Of a DNA stretch of 15,416 nucleotides, positions 7,151-14,182 are shown piece by piece. How positions within the stretch are numbered: position 1 is the first letter of the stretch; each line of letters begins with the position of its first letter. This DNA comes from Desulfarculus sp. Its GTDB lineage: Bacteria > Desulfobacterota > Desulfarculia > Desulfarculales > Desulfarculaceae. The notes below the pieces were generated by a model, which saw nothing but the letters and a program-made list of their open reading frames with translations, had not been told where the DNA came from and searched no databases. The position numbers and the translations under genes were made by a program. The DNA lies in assembly GCA_020216805.1 (NCBI GenBank), contig JAIWNN010000087.1, forward strand, positions 1-15,416. Reading direction: 5' to 3'.

Positions 7151-7179
7151 TTGACAGTCAGTCGGCCCTCTGTTATTAA
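7151..7179 (+). promoter_or_regulatory. Promoter of the tRNA-Ala gene
   Basis: A perfect -35 hexamer, TTGACA (7151-7156), is followed by a 17-base spacer and TATTAA (7174-7179), about 10 bases before the mature tRNA 5' end. The surrounding T/A-rich stretch (TGTTATTAATCAT) stands out from the GC-rich context. It is arranged back to back with the promoter of the 581-residue gene; the two -35 boxes are about 35 bp apart. Confidence 0.75.
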
Positions 7180-7189
7180 TCATCGGCGC

Positions 7190-7265
7190 GGGGCTGTAGC
7201 TCAGCTGGGAGAGCGCATGACTGGCAGTCATGAGGTCGTCGGTTCGATCCCGATCAGCTCCACCA
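7190..7265 (+). tRNA. tRNA-Ala, anticodon GGC
   Basis: A complete cloverleaf can be folded. The acceptor stem is 7190-7196 with 7255-7261, the D arm GCTC/GAGC is 7199-7214, and the anticodon stem CATGA/TCATG is 7216-7232. The loop CTGGCAG places the anticodon GGC at 7223-7225. The variable loop is AGGTC, and the T arm is GTCGG/CCGAT with loop TTCGATC. The acceptor contains the G3:U70 wobble pair (7192 with 7259), the key identity element for alanyl-tRNA synthetase. A discriminator A is followed by CCA encoded in the DNA (7263-7265). It reads GCC and GCU codons, which suits the GCC-rich alanine usage here. Confidence 0.98.
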
Positions 7266-7274
7266 AAGAAAACA

Positions 7275-7312
7275 AGGGGTTAGGCGGTAACGCCTAGCCC
7301 CTCGGTTTTTTT
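7275..7312 (+). terminator. Intrinsic terminator of the tRNA-Ala gene
   Basis: A 12-bp stem (7275-7286 with 7291-7302, one T-G wobble) closes a GTAA loop. It is followed by CGG and a run of seven T residues (7306-7312). It lies 9 bp past the CCA end of the tRNA, so the tRNA is a single-gene transcription unit. Confidence 0.93.
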
Positions 7313-7331
7313 GCGGGCAAGCAATGGGGGA

Positions 7332-7361
7332 GGTGATCCCCTTGCTTGGACAGTTGGGCGG
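7332..7361. repeat. Terminal inverted repeat of the IS remnant (transposase 3' side)
   Basis: The repeat begins GGTGATCCCCTTGCTT and continues GGACAGTTGGGCGG. The GGACAGTTxGG core with a preceding CCCC run is the style of end found on many IS3-family elements. Confidence 0.65.
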
Positions 7362-7384
7362 CCGATTTAAGGTGGAAATGGGTT

Positions 7385-7591
7385 TCATGCCGCCGCTGCG
7401 ACCGTCGCCGCGCGGGTCCCGGGCCAGCAGGCCTCGTCCGGGGTTTGTCCGTACAGGCTGGAGCGGGGCCGGCGTTGGTTGTGGTAGGCGATCCAGGTCC
7501 CGATGCCCTTCCTGGCCTGACCGCGGGCTCCAATGCAATAAATGCACGCGTGGTTGAGGCTACGCCACAACCGCTCGATCATGACCACCAT
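7385..7591 (-). pseudogene. Transposase C-terminal fragment (IS3-family OrfB, integrase core end)
   Basis: The 68-residue frame contains MIERLWRSLNHACIY (4-18), which matches the place in IS3-family OrfB where the third catalytic acid of the DDE triad sits (E in xERxWRSLK). It is followed by ARKGIGTWIAYHNQRRPRSS (26-45) and GQTPDEACW (48-56), the usual transposase ending. The two aspartates of the triad and all of OrfA are missing, so the protein cannot be an active transposase. Within the matching segment, departures from the family pattern (NHACIYCIGA where relatives have KYExVYLxA) point to decay. No gene function is expected. Confidence 0.85.
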
Positions 7592-7627
7592 GACGCCGTC
7601 CCTCCCTCGTCCGCCGTGTTTTCCTCC

Positions 7628-7658
7628 TCACCCGACCGTCCGATTCATGGGGCTAACT
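7628..7658. repeat. Terminal inverted repeat of the IS remnant (transposase 5' side)
   Basis: Read on the minus strand it begins AGTTAGCCCCATGAATC and continues GGACGGTCGGG, matching the other end (GTxA, CCCC, GGACxGTxGGG). It is diverged and has a one-base insertion relative to the partner repeat. It truncates a nearby ATG-led short frame described in the findings. Confidence 0.55.
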
Positions 7659-7799
7659 TCTCCTCGGTGGTCATGTCTTTGTCTCCTTGGGCTGAATGAG
7701 TGCCTCGCAACTCTACACTTCTAGCCCAGCCAGAGACGGCCTGCACTGGCAGGTCATAGCCATCACGGCACAGCGTACCGCTTCTCGCGCCCCCCCGCC
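7659..7799. other. Non-coding spacer between IS remnant and DUF362 promoter
   Basis: I see no supportable gene here. On the minus strand there is a ribosome-binding-site-like AAGGAG followed after 8 bases by ATG (7674-7672) and nine codons before a stop inside the IS end. This could be the start of a gene interrupted by the insertion. The full gene-free stretch runs from the tRNA end to 7864 (about 600 bp) and otherwise holds the tRNA terminator, the IS remnant and the downstream promoter. Confidence 0.5.
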
Positions 7800-7828
7800 T
7801 TGACACCCATCCCGTCCTCGCCTAGCCT
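7800..7828 (+). promoter_or_regulatory. Candidate promoter for the DUF362 gene
   Basis: A consensus -35 box TTGACA (7800-7805) is followed by a 17-base spacer and the weaker -10 hexamer TAGCCT (7823-7828). The predicted transcript start is about 30 bases before the ATG at 7865, which has AGGAGG 6 bases upstream. Confidence 0.5.
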
Positions 7829-7864
7829 AGAGCTTATCCCTAACCGGCCACCAGGAGGCGGCTC

Positions 7865-9016
7865 ATGTCCAGCAAGGTCTATTTCGCCGATCTGCGCGCC
7901 AACCCCAAGCGCTCCTTCAACGATAAGCTCGACGCCCTGATCCAGTCCCTGGAGCCGGCCCGCCGGCTGAAGCCGGGCGGACTGACCGCCATCAAGATCC
8001 ACTTCGGCGAGCGGGGCAACACCGCCTTCATCCGGCCGGTGCTGGCCCGGCGCTTCGTGGAGGCGGCCAAGGCGGTGGGCGGCAAGCCGTTCCTCACCGA
8101 CGCCAACACCCTCTACGTGGGCACCCGGGCCGAGGCGGTCAGCCATCTGATCACCGCCACCGAGAACGGCTTCGCCTACAGCGTGGCCGGCGCGCCGCTG
8201 ATCATCGCCGACGGCCTGCGCGGGCACTCCTCGGTGGCGGTGCCCCTGGATCTGCCGGAGTGCAAGGAGGCCCACATCGGAGCCGAGATCGTGGAGGCCG
8301 ACAACCTGATCAGCCTGGCTCACTTCAAGGGCCACGAGCTGGCCGGCTTCGGCGGCACCATCAAGAACCTGGGCATGGGCTGCGCCAGCCGGCGGGGCAA
8401 GCTCTTCCAGCACAGCAACGTCAGCCCCGAGGTCAAGCCCAGCCGCTGCATCGCCTGCGGCAGCTGCATCCTGCGCTGCCCGGTGGGGGCCATCAAGCTG
8501 GTCAAGCGCGGGACCGACGAGCCCGCGCCCCAGGGTAGCAAGCACCAGGCGCTCAAGGCGATCAAGGACGAGAGCAAGTGCATCGGCTGCGGCGACTGCA
8601 TTCTGGTCTGTCCCACCGGGGCCATGGAGATCCAGTGGGACGCCCAGATCCCCACCTTCCTGCGCCGGATGGTGGCCTACACCCAGGCGGTGCTCAAGGG
8701 CAAGGAGTCGCGCTCTTTGTTCTTCAACTTCCTGACCAACGTCAGCCCCGCCTGCGACTGTTATCCCTTCCAAGACGCTCCCATCGTGGCCGACCTGGGG
8801 GTGCTGGCCAGCCTGGACCCGGTGGCCATCGACCAGGCGGCGGTGGATTTGGTCAACCAGGCCCCGGGCAACGCCGACAGTTGCCTGAAGCACGCCCATG
8901 AGCCGGGCGGCGACAAGTTCCGCGCCATCTACCCCAAGGTGGACTGGAGCATCCAGTTGGACTATGCCCAGCAGATCGGGCTGGGCCGCCGCGATTATGA
9001 ACTGGAGCGGGTGTGA
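7865..9016 (+). CDS. DUF362 domain iron-sulfur protein with two [4Fe-4S] ferredoxin motifs
   Basis: The 383-residue protein belongs to the DUF362/ferredoxin family common in anaerobes. The N-terminal part has TAIKIHFGERGNTAFIRP (41-58) and FLTDANTLYVGTR (76-88). ISLAHFKGHELAGFGGTIKNLG (149-170) is a family hallmark. Two clusters follow: C195-x2-C198-x2-C201-x3-C205-P and C239-x2-C242-x2-C245-x3-C249-P. Each cysteine set is complete, so two [4Fe-4S] centres should bind. Downstream is the conserved PACDCYPFQDAPIVADLG (295-312), then ASLDPVAIDQAAVDLV (315-330). The function is unknown; an electron-transfer or maturation role in the cytoplasm is inferred from the clusters, and no signal peptide is seen. 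AGGAGG sits 6 bases before the ATG. Confidence 0.93.
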   Translation: MSSKVYFADLRANPKRSFNDKLDALIQSLEPARRLKPGGLTAIKIHFGERGNTAFIRPVLARRFVEAAKAVGGKPFLTDANTLYVGTRAEAVSHLITATENGFAYSVAGAPLIIADGLRGHSSVAVPLDLPECKEAHIGAEIVEADNLISLAHFKGHELAGFGGTIKNLGMGCASRRGKLFQHSNVSPEVKPSRCIACGSCILRCPVGAIKLVKRGTDEPAPQGSKHQALKAIKDESKCIGCGDCILVCPTGAMEIQWDAQIPTFLRRMVAYTQAVLKGKESRSLFFNFLTNVSPACDCYPFQDAPIVADLGVLASLDPVAIDQAAVDLVNQAPGNADSCLKHAHEPGGDKFRAIYPKVDWSIQLDYAQQIGLGRRDYELERV

Positions 9017-9033
9017 CCCCCGGGGAGGCCAGC

Positions 9034-9243
9034 ATGATCACCGAACCCAACTTACCCAAGGCCGGCCAGACGCCCCCCTGCCTCAAGGTGGGGGCCCACA
9101 TCTGCCGGGGCTGCCCCGGCTGGGAGGCGATGCTGGCCGCCGCCGCGCCCGGCGGCCCCTGGCGGGGGGCGCTGATCCATTGCGCCTGCTCCGGACTGAG
9201 CCTGCGCCCCGGAGAAGCACCCGCCGCCGCAGATAAAGGTTAG
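9034..9243 (+). CDS. Possible small cysteine-containing protein (hypothetical)
   Basis: The frame encodes 69 residues and begins 17 bp after the DUF362 stop. GGGGAGG lies 5 bases before the ATG, a better start than the in-frame GTG at 9013 that overlaps the upstream stop. Five cysteines are visible: C16, C24 and C27 (HICRGCPGW), and C50 and C52 (HCAC). The CX2C and CXC pairs could bind a metal or an Fe-S cluster, which would suit its iron-sulfur neighbour. I recognise no family. The Ala/Pro/Gly-rich tail and high GC mean it could also be a chance frame; the ribosome binding site and tight spacing are the main arguments for it. Confidence 0.5.
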   Translation: MITEPNLPKAGQTPPCLKVGAHICRGCPGWEAMLAAAAPGGPWRGALIHCACSGLSLRPGEAPAAADKG

Positions 9244-9392
9244 CCGGAGCCGGGGCGGCTCCCATCGCGGAGGCTCGTTGTTGGCCCCGATCCCGTCGGC
9301 CCCGCCGCCGGGTGGATGTTTTTCGCCAATCATGGTGATGGGTCAGGTAAAATCCCCCTCATGACCGGCTGGGAACGCCACCTGGGGACGCC

Positions 9393-10226
9393 ATGAAGCT
9401 CACTTTCTGGGGAACGCGGGGATCAATCGCGGTGCCAGGACCGAACACCCTGCGCTATGGCGGCAACACCACCTGCCTCGCCCTGGATATCGAGGGCCAG
9501 CCGCCGGTGGTCTTGGACGCCGGCACCGGCATCCGCGCCCTGGGGCTCAAGATGCTGCGGGACCGGACCGGACCCTTGCGGGTGAACCTTTTGATCACCC
9601 ATCTGCACTGGGATCACCTGCTGGGCTTTTTGTTCTTCCATCCGGCCTATTGTCCCGACGTTAGCATCCACCTGGGCGGCTGGCCCCGCTGCCTGGAAGG
9701 CATCCAGGGGCTGTTCGATTCCCAGCGCGGCGACGGTCACTTCCCGGTGATGTTCCAGCAGCTGCCCAGCCGGATCATCCGGGACGAGGCCCTGTTGGCC
9801 CCCCGCTTCGACCTGGGCCCGGTGCGGGTCCAGACCATCCCCCTCAATCATCCCCAGGGCGGCGTCGGCCTGCGCTTTTCCCGTAACGGACGCGCCTTCG
9901 TCTTTCTGACCGACAACGAGCTGGGGGGAGCGCGTGGGCCCCAGTTGGACGACTACGCCCGCTTCTGCCAGGGGGCCCAGTTGCTGATCCACGACGCCCA
10001 ATACCTGCCCGAGGAGATGGACCACCACCGGGGCTGGGGCCATTCCGACTGGCGCTCGGCCCTGGAGTTGGCCCAACGGGCCGGAGTGGAGCGCCTGATC
10101 CTGACCCACCACGACCCCAACCGGGGCGACGATGCCATCGACGCCATGCTGGACCAGGCCCGCTACCAGGCCGGGCCGCACCTGGTGGTGGAAGCGGCCC
10201 ACGAGGGGCTGAGCCTGGCCATCTGA
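9393..10226 (+). CDS. MBL-fold metallo-hydrolase
   Basis: The 277-residue protein has the metallo-beta-lactamase fold, probably a cytoplasmic phosphodiesterase or related hydrolase with a two-metal centre. It opens with KLTFWGTRGSIAVPGPNTLRYGGNTTC (2-28), a start shared with RNase Z/PhnP-like members, and VVLDAGTGIRALG (39-51). The metal-binding motif is H70-x-H72-x-D74-H75 within THLHWDH. Further likely ligands are H153 (NHPQGG), D174 (FLTDNE) or D201 (IHDAQY), and H239/H240 (LTHHDP); GWGHSDW (214-220) is also typical. The C-terminus is complete. The substrate cannot be deduced: tRNA 3'-processing RNase Z enzymes differ in their flexible arm, which I do not see. A GGGGA lies just before the start. 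It converges with the chemoreceptor gene, 72 bp apart. Confidence 0.9.
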   Translation: MKLTFWGTRGSIAVPGPNTLRYGGNTTCLALDIEGQPPVVLDAGTGIRALGLKMLRDRTGPLRVNLLITHLHWDHLLGFLFFHPAYCPDVSIHLGGWPRCLEGIQGLFDSQRGDGHFPVMFQQLPSRIIRDEALLAPRFDLGPVRVQTIPLNHPQGGVGLRFSRNGRAFVFLTDNELGGARGPQLDDYARFCQGAQLLIHDAQYLPEEMDHHRGWGHSDWRSALELAQRAGVERLILTHHDPNRGDDAIDAMLDQARYQAGPHLVVEAAHEGLSLAI

Positions 10227-10298
10227 CACTCACGCCGGCGGCCAGCCAGACGCCCCCTTGGTCGGCGGCGGGGCGTGACCGGTGACTCCTGCCATGGC

Positions 10299-11795
10299 CT
10301 AGGAGCGGGAGAGCCGCTTCGGATCGCCCCGGCCGGGGATGCGGTTGGCGACCGTCGCGGCCGCAGCGGGGCCGTCGCCGTCCGGCCGGCCAGGGGCGGC
10401 GGGGTGGGGCTTCGCGCCCAATAGCCGCACCAGCCGCCGCAGGGCCTGGCGCAGCTCCTCGGCCTGGCCGTCCAGTTGGTGGGATGCCTCGGCCGAGGTC
10501 TGGGCCTGACGGGCGTTGCCGCTGGTCAGGGCCTCGATCTGATCCACCGCCCCACCCACCTGGCCCAGCCCCTGGGCCTGGTCGCGGTTGGAGTCGGCGA
10601 TCTCGGCGATGAGCCGGGCCACCTCCTCGGCCGCCCCGGCCACCCGCTGGAAGCCTTCCCTGGTCTGGCCCATTTGCGCGGCGCCGCGCCGGATGCTGGC
10701 CACCGTCTCCTCGATCAGGACCTGGGTGTTCTGGGCGGCCGCGGCCGCGCGCTGGGCCAGATTGCGCACCTCGCCGGCCACCACCGCGAAACCGGCCCCG
10801 GCCTCCCCAGCCCGGGCCGCCTCCACCGCCGCGTTCAAAGCCAGCAGGTTGGTCTGGAAGCTGATCTCGTCGATGGATTTGACCACCTTGCCGATCTCGG
10901 ACCCGGCCCGGGCGATCTCCTCCATCGAACCCGCGGTCTGTTCCATGTCCTGGGCGGCCTGGGCGAGGAACTGTCGGGCCTGGGCCATTAGGTCCTCGGC
11001 CTGGCCCGAGTTCTCGGCCGTGGTCCGCACCATGGCGCTGACCTGCTCCAGGGCCGCCGAGGTCTCCTGAATCTGGGCCGCCTGCTGGCTCGAACCCTGG
11101 GCCACCTCGTCGGCCGCCCGCCAGACCAGGCGGCTGGATTGGGCCACCCGCTCGGCGCTCTGGCCCAGGTCGGCGGTGACGGCCAGCATGGAGCGGGTGA
11201 TGGAACGGGCCAGCCACAGACCCACCAGGGCCACCAGCACGATGCCGCCGGGAATCAGGATGGCCAGGAAGGCCTTGCCCTTGACCCGCTCCTCCAGGGT
11301 CAGCCGGGTGCTCTGCTCCAGGCGCTCCTGGCTGGCCTTGGCTTGGCCGGAGATCAGCTCCGTCAACCGGCGCAGGCTGTCGCGCCCGACCTCCAGGCGA
11401 CCCTGGGCCAGTTCGTCGCGGTGCCGCTCCCAGAGCGAGGCGGCCTGGCCCAGGTCGGCCGCGCGGTCCTCCAGGCGGGCGACCTCGTCCAGACGCTGGC
11501 GCAGGCGGGAAAGTTGGTCTGCCACCCTGGCGGCCTGGGCCTGGGCGGCCTGGGCCAGGGAGGGCTTTTCCGTCGCCGGCGCGGCCAGGGCCCGGGTCTC
11601 CACCAGGCCCAGGCTCAGCAGGCTCGCTTCCAGCTCGCGGGCGGCGGTCACCGCCGGGGCGTGGGCGTTGAGCAGTAGCACCAGATTGTTTAGAACCCGG
11701 GTGGTGTGGATGAAACCAATGGCCCCGACCGCGGCCACCAGGGCGATGGCCCCCAGGAAACCCAACCAGATCTTGCTCTTGACCGAAAGCGTCAT
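10299..11795 (-). CDS. Methyl-accepting chemotaxis protein without a recognisable HAMP domain
   Basis: This 498-residue chemoreceptor signals to CheA/CheW. TM1 is about residues 8-29 ([19 protein letters not shown]), the periplasmic region about 30-173 is helical and coiled-coil-like, and TM2 is about 175-197. The cytoplasmic part contains the conserved signalling hairpin around [20 protein letters not shown] (310-329), then [21 protein letters not shown] (330-350). After TM2 the sequence runs [22 protein letters not shown] straight into the long coiled coil without the usual HAMP P-and-E pattern. Glu/Gln-containing heptads such as [11 protein letters not shown] (241-251) are possible methylation sites. 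The C-terminus (461-498) is Pro/Gly-rich with no CheR-binding pentapeptide. The start at 11795 has AGGGG upstream and gives a normal N-terminus; in-frame ATGs further upstream are rejected because they add an implausible Pro-rich extension. It is divergent from lepA. Confidence 0.93.
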   Translation of the reverse strand: MTLSVKSKIWLGFLGAIALVAAVGAIGFIHTTRVLNNLVLLLNAHAPAVTAARELEASLLSLGLVETRALAAPATEKPSLAQAAQAQAARVADQLSRLRQRLDEVARLEDRAADLGQAASLWERHRDELAQGRLEVGRDSLRRLTELISGQAKASQERLEQSTRLTLEERVKGKAFLAILIPGGIVLVALVGLWLARSITRSMLAVTADLGQSAERVAQSSRLVWRAADEVAQGSSQQAAQIQETSAALEQVSAMVRTTAENSGQAEDLMAQARQFLAQAAQDMEQTAGSMEEIARAGSEIGKVVKSIDEISFQTNLLALNAAVEAARAGEAGAGFAVVAGEVRNLAQRAAAAAQNTQVLIEETVASIRRGAAQMGQTREGFQRVAGAAEEVARLIAEIADSNRDQAQGLGQVGGAVDQIEALTSGNARQAQTSAEASHQLDGQAEELRQALRRLVRLLGAKPHPAAPGRPDGDGPAAAATVANRIPGRGDPKRLSRS

Positions 11796-11973
11796 CAAAT
11801 CCCCTCGCGAAGCACGGCCCGCCGCCTTCCACCCGGGCAGGCGAGGAGGCGGGGTTGGCGGTTGGCGAGGGGTGATCGGCCCCGCGCCGCATGGGTTGTC
11901 GTGCGGTGGATGGAATATATCACAGCGCGGGCGCGGAGCGGGCGCAAAGAAATCACCGGTGGGCGTGGGGCAT

Positions 11974-12002
11974 TTGACGAAGCCCGCGGCCTTGGATATG
12001 CT
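11974..12002 (+). promoter_or_regulatory. Sigma70-type promoter of lepA
   Basis: TTGACG (11974-11979), a 17-base spacer and TATGCT (11997-12002) form a near-consensus pair. The transcript would start about 40 bases before the GTG start at 12049, matching the chosen start. The 253-bp divergent spacer (11796-12048) must also hold the chemoreceptor promoter, but I found no convincing pair for it. Confidence 0.7.
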
Positions 12003-12048
12003 GCCAAGGCAAGCAGATGGCCGACACTCGACCAGGGAGGGCCCCACG

Positions 12049-13857
12049 GTGGCCGATCGAGAGCACACCCGCAACTTCAGCATCATCGCCCATATCGACC
12101 ATGGCAAGTCCACCCTGGCCGACCGGCTGATCCAGGCCTGCGGCATGGTGAGCGACCGCGAGTTCTACAACCAACTCTTGGACAACCTCTATCTGGAGCA
12201 GGAGCGGGGCATCACCATCAAGAGCCAGGCCATCACCCTGCCCTACACCGCCAAGGACGGCCAGACCTACGAGCTGAACCTGATCGACACCCCCGGTCAC
12301 GTGGACTTCACCTACGAGGTCAGCCGGGCCTTGAGCTCCTGCGACGGGGTGATCCTGGTGGTGGACGCCAGCCAGGGGGTGGAGGCCCAGACCCTGGCCA
12401 ACCTCTACCTGGCCATGGAGCACGACCTGACCGTGGTGCCGGTGATCAACAAGATCGACCTGCCCTCGGCCGACGTGGAGGCCACCCGGCTGCAGATCAG
12501 CGAGGACCTGGGTCTGGACGGCGACGAGGCCATCGCCATCAGCGCCAAGGACGGGATCAACATCGAGGCGGTGCTGGAGGCGGTGGTGCAGAAGCTGCCC
12601 CCGCCGGCCGGCGACCCCGAGGCCCCCCTCCAGGCCCTGATCTTCGACGCCCAGTACGACCCCTACCGCGGCACCGTGATCAGCGTCCGGGTGGTCAACG
12701 GCCGCTTGAAGGCCGGCGACCTGATCCACTTCATGCACGTGGGCGCGGACTACAAGGTGGAGGAGGTGGGGGTCTTCGGCCTCAAGCGCGTCCCCACGCC
12801 GGTGCTCACCGCCGGCCAGGTGGGTTACGTCATCGCCGGGGTCAAGACGGTCAGCGACACCAGCGTGGGCGACACCATCACCCACCAGGAGCGCCCGGCG
12901 ACCGCCCCCTTGCCCGGCTTCCGCGAGATCAAGCCGGTGGTCTTCTCTTCCATCTACCCGGTGGCCACCGACGACTACCCCGACCTGGCCGACGCCATCG
13001 AGAAGCTCAAGCTCAACGACGCCGCCCTGATCTACCACAAGGACACCTCGCAGGCCCTGGGCCATGGTTTCCGCTGCGGTTTCCTGGGGCTGCTGCACCT
13101 GGAGGTGGTCCAGGAACGCCTGGAGCGGGAGTTCGGCCTGTCGCTGGTGCTGACCGTGCCCAGCGTCAGCTATCACGTTTATCTCAACGACGGCTCCATG
13201 ATCGAGGTGGAGAACCCCGCCTATTTCCCCGACCCCAGCCGCATCGAGCGCTGCGAGGAGCCCTACATCAAGGCCACCATCCTGATGCCCGAGCGCTACA
13301 TCGGCGCGGTGATGCAGCTCTGCCTGGACCGCCGGGGCCTGAACCCCAAGTACCACTACCCCACCAAGGGCCGGGTGGAGCTTTCCTTCGAGCTGCCCCT
13401 GGCCGAGGTGATCTACGACTTCTACGACAAGCTCAAGACCGTCACCCAGGGCTACGGCTCCTTTGATTACGAGCTGATCGACTACCGCCAGGGCGACCTG
13501 GTCAAGCTTGACATATTGGTTAACGGCGAGAAGGTCGACGCGCTTTCCACCCTGGTCCATCGCGAGCGCGCCCGCATCCGAGCTCTGCACGCGGTGAACA
13601 AGCTCAAGGACACCATTCCCCGCCAGCAGTTCAAGATCGCCATCCAGGGCGCCATCGGCGGCACCATCATCGCCCGCAGCACCATCAACGCCTTCCGCAA
13701 GGACGTCACCGCCAAATGCTATGGCGGCGATGTCAGCCGCAAACGCAAGTTGTTGGAAAAGCAGAAGGAAGGCAAGAAGCGCATGAAAGTGGTGGGCTCG
13801 GTGCCCATCCCCCAGAAGGCATTCCTGGCGGTGCTGCAAAGCGACACCGACGAATAG
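12049..13857 (+). CDS. lepA: Elongation factor 4 (LepA), ribosome-associated GTPase
   Basis: LepA (EF4) is a translational GTPase that acts on the ribosome, with roles in back-translocation and initiation/biogenesis debated in the literature. The 602-residue product is full length (family about 600). The G motifs are intact: AHIDHGKST (14-22), GIT (54-56), DTPGH (80-84), NKID (134-137) and SAK (165-167). The LepA-specific C-terminal domain is recognised by [20 protein letters not shown], then [11 protein letters not shown], and the ending [12 protein letters not shown]. The chosen start is GTG at 12049, with GGGAGG 8 bases upstream; this begins [19 protein letters not shown], close to the usual LepA N-terminus. 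An upstream in-frame ATG (11998) overlaps the promoter -10 and is rejected. It is monocistronic as far as seen, divergent from the chemoreceptor gene. Confidence 0.97.
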   Translation: MADREHTRNFSIIAHIDHGKSTLADRLIQACGMVSDREFYNQLLDNLYLEQERGITIKSQAITLPYTAKDGQTYELNLIDTPGHVDFTYEVSRALSSCDGVILVVDASQGVEAQTLANLYLAMEHDLTVVPVINKIDLPSADVEATRLQISEDLGLDGDEAIAISAKDGINIEAVLEAVVQKLPPPAGDPEAPLQALIFDAQYDPYRGTVISVRVVNGRLKAGDLIHFMHVGADYKVEEVGVFGLKRVPTPVLTAGQVGYVIAGVKTVSDTSVGDTITHQERPATAPLPGFREIKPVVFSSIYPVATDDYPDLADAIEKLKLNDAALIYHKDTSQALGHGFRCGFLGLLHLEVVQERLEREFGLSLVLTVPSVSYHVYLNDGSMIEVENPAYFPDPSRIERCEEPYIKATILMPERYIGAVMQLCLDRRGLNPKYHYPTKGRVELSFELPLAEVIYDFYDKLKTVTQGYGSFDYELIDYRQGDLVKLDILVNGEKVDALSTLVHRERARIRALHAVNKLKDTIPRQQFKIAIQGAIGGTIIARSTINAFRKDVTAKCYGGDVSRKRKLLEKQKEGKKRMKVVGSVPIPQKAFLAVLQSDTDE

Positions 13858-13882
13858 CCCTAAATTAAAGATGTTAGCTATG

Positions 13883-13896
13883 GTCTAACCTTAGAC
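13883..13896. promoter_or_regulatory. Palindrome abutting the oad -35 box (candidate operator)
   Basis: GTCTAA (13883-13888) and TTAGAC (13891-13896) form a perfect 6+6 inverted repeat with a 2-base centre, ending directly beside the TTGACA at 13897. A regulator bound here would sit next to RNA polymerase, so an operator is plausible but unproven. It could also be a weak part of the lepA 3' end, but there is no T-tract. Confidence 0.4.
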
Positions 13897-13926
13897 TTGA
13901 CAGCGGGCTTCCCCGCTTCCTATGAT
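13897..13926 (+). promoter_or_regulatory. Strong promoter of the sodium-pump pair
   Basis: A perfect TTGACA (13897-13902) is followed by an 18-base spacer and TATGAT (13921-13926; 5 of 6 matches). The leader to the ATG at 14018 is about 85 bases. The spacer itself contains the stem AGCGGG/CCCGCT (13902-13907 with 13912-13917, loop CTTC), so the promoter core is partly palindromic. Confidence 0.75.
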
Positions 13927-14017
13927 CTTTCCGGCACATTCCCAGCTTGAATATAGCTATTTTGTAGCCGTGCGGATTGGGAGCCGCCACGGTCGCGGAA
14001 ACACAAGGGAGGAAGAA

Positions 14018-14182
14018 ATGGAACCCACTAACTGGGGTCAAGCGTGGAGCATCGTCGGCGGTGGCCTGCTGACCACCTTCGTCATCATGACCCTTTTGGC
14101 CGTGATCACCAACATGCTGGGCAAGCTGTTCGTTTCCATAGAGAACCGTAAAGAGGCCCAGGGTGAGGAGGCCAAGCGATGA
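14018..14182 (+). CDS. OadG-family small membrane subunit of a sodium-pumping decarboxylase
   Basis: The 54-residue protein has one hydrophobic span (about 12-35, WSIVGGGLLTTFVIMTLLAVITNM), followed by a polar, charged cytoplasmic tail ending in EEAKR. That size and layout, and its position immediately ahead of an OadB-type gene, match the gamma/delta subunit of oxaloacetate, methylmalonyl-CoA or glutaconyl-CoA decarboxylase pumps, which anchors the enzyme to the beta subunit. GGGAGG lies 5 bases before the ATG at 14018, which fixes the start; an in-frame ATG further upstream (13922) falls within the promoter -10 and is rejected. Its TGA overlaps the next gene's ATG (ATGA), so translation is probably coupled. 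The tail lacks the His/Pro-rich metal-binding end known from some OadG proteins. Confidence 0.85.
   Translation: MEPTNWGQAWSIVGGGLLTTFVIMTLLAVITNMLGKLFVSIENRKEAQGEEAKR

Larger units (their letters stand above)
7332..7658 (-). mobile_element. Internally deleted IS3-family-like insertion sequence remnant
   Basis: The element is bounded by two related terminal sequences in inverted orientation (7332-7361 and 7628-7658; about 19 of 28 aligned positions agree, with one gap). Between them remains only the C-terminal segment of a DDE transposase on the minus strand. The remnant is about 327 bp, whereas intact IS3-family elements are about 1.2-1.5 kb, so orfA and most of orfB are gone. It sits 20 bp behind the tRNA terminator. 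No clear target-site duplication is visible. With no complete transposase it can move only if helped in trans, and the diverged ends suggest an old copy. Confidence 0.72.

Noticed and set aside
7763..8899. Minus-strand frame opposite the DUF362 gene
   Set aside because: The plus-strand frame has two complete ferredoxin motifs and a ribosome binding site, so the antisense frame is a shadow.
10227..10298. Bidirectional terminator between the convergent MBL and chemoreceptor genes
   Set aside because: TCACGCC and GGCGTGA (10230-10236, 10272-10278) can pair, but the loop is 35 bases and there is no T-tract.
11176..12048. Upstream in-frame extension of lepA by 291 codons
   Set aside because: It is antisense to the chemoreceptor and runs across the lepA promoter. 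The LepA family starts close to the GTG at 12049.
11796..12146. N-terminal extension of the chemoreceptor
   Set aside because: The added residues are Pro-rich and overlap lepA. A good ribosome binding site and a normal TM1 support the start at 11795.
11953..13839. Minus-strand frame of 628 codons opposite lepA
   Set aside because: It is a mirror of a highly conserved GTPase gene with all G motifs. It has no family resemblance and is Val/Gly/His-rich.
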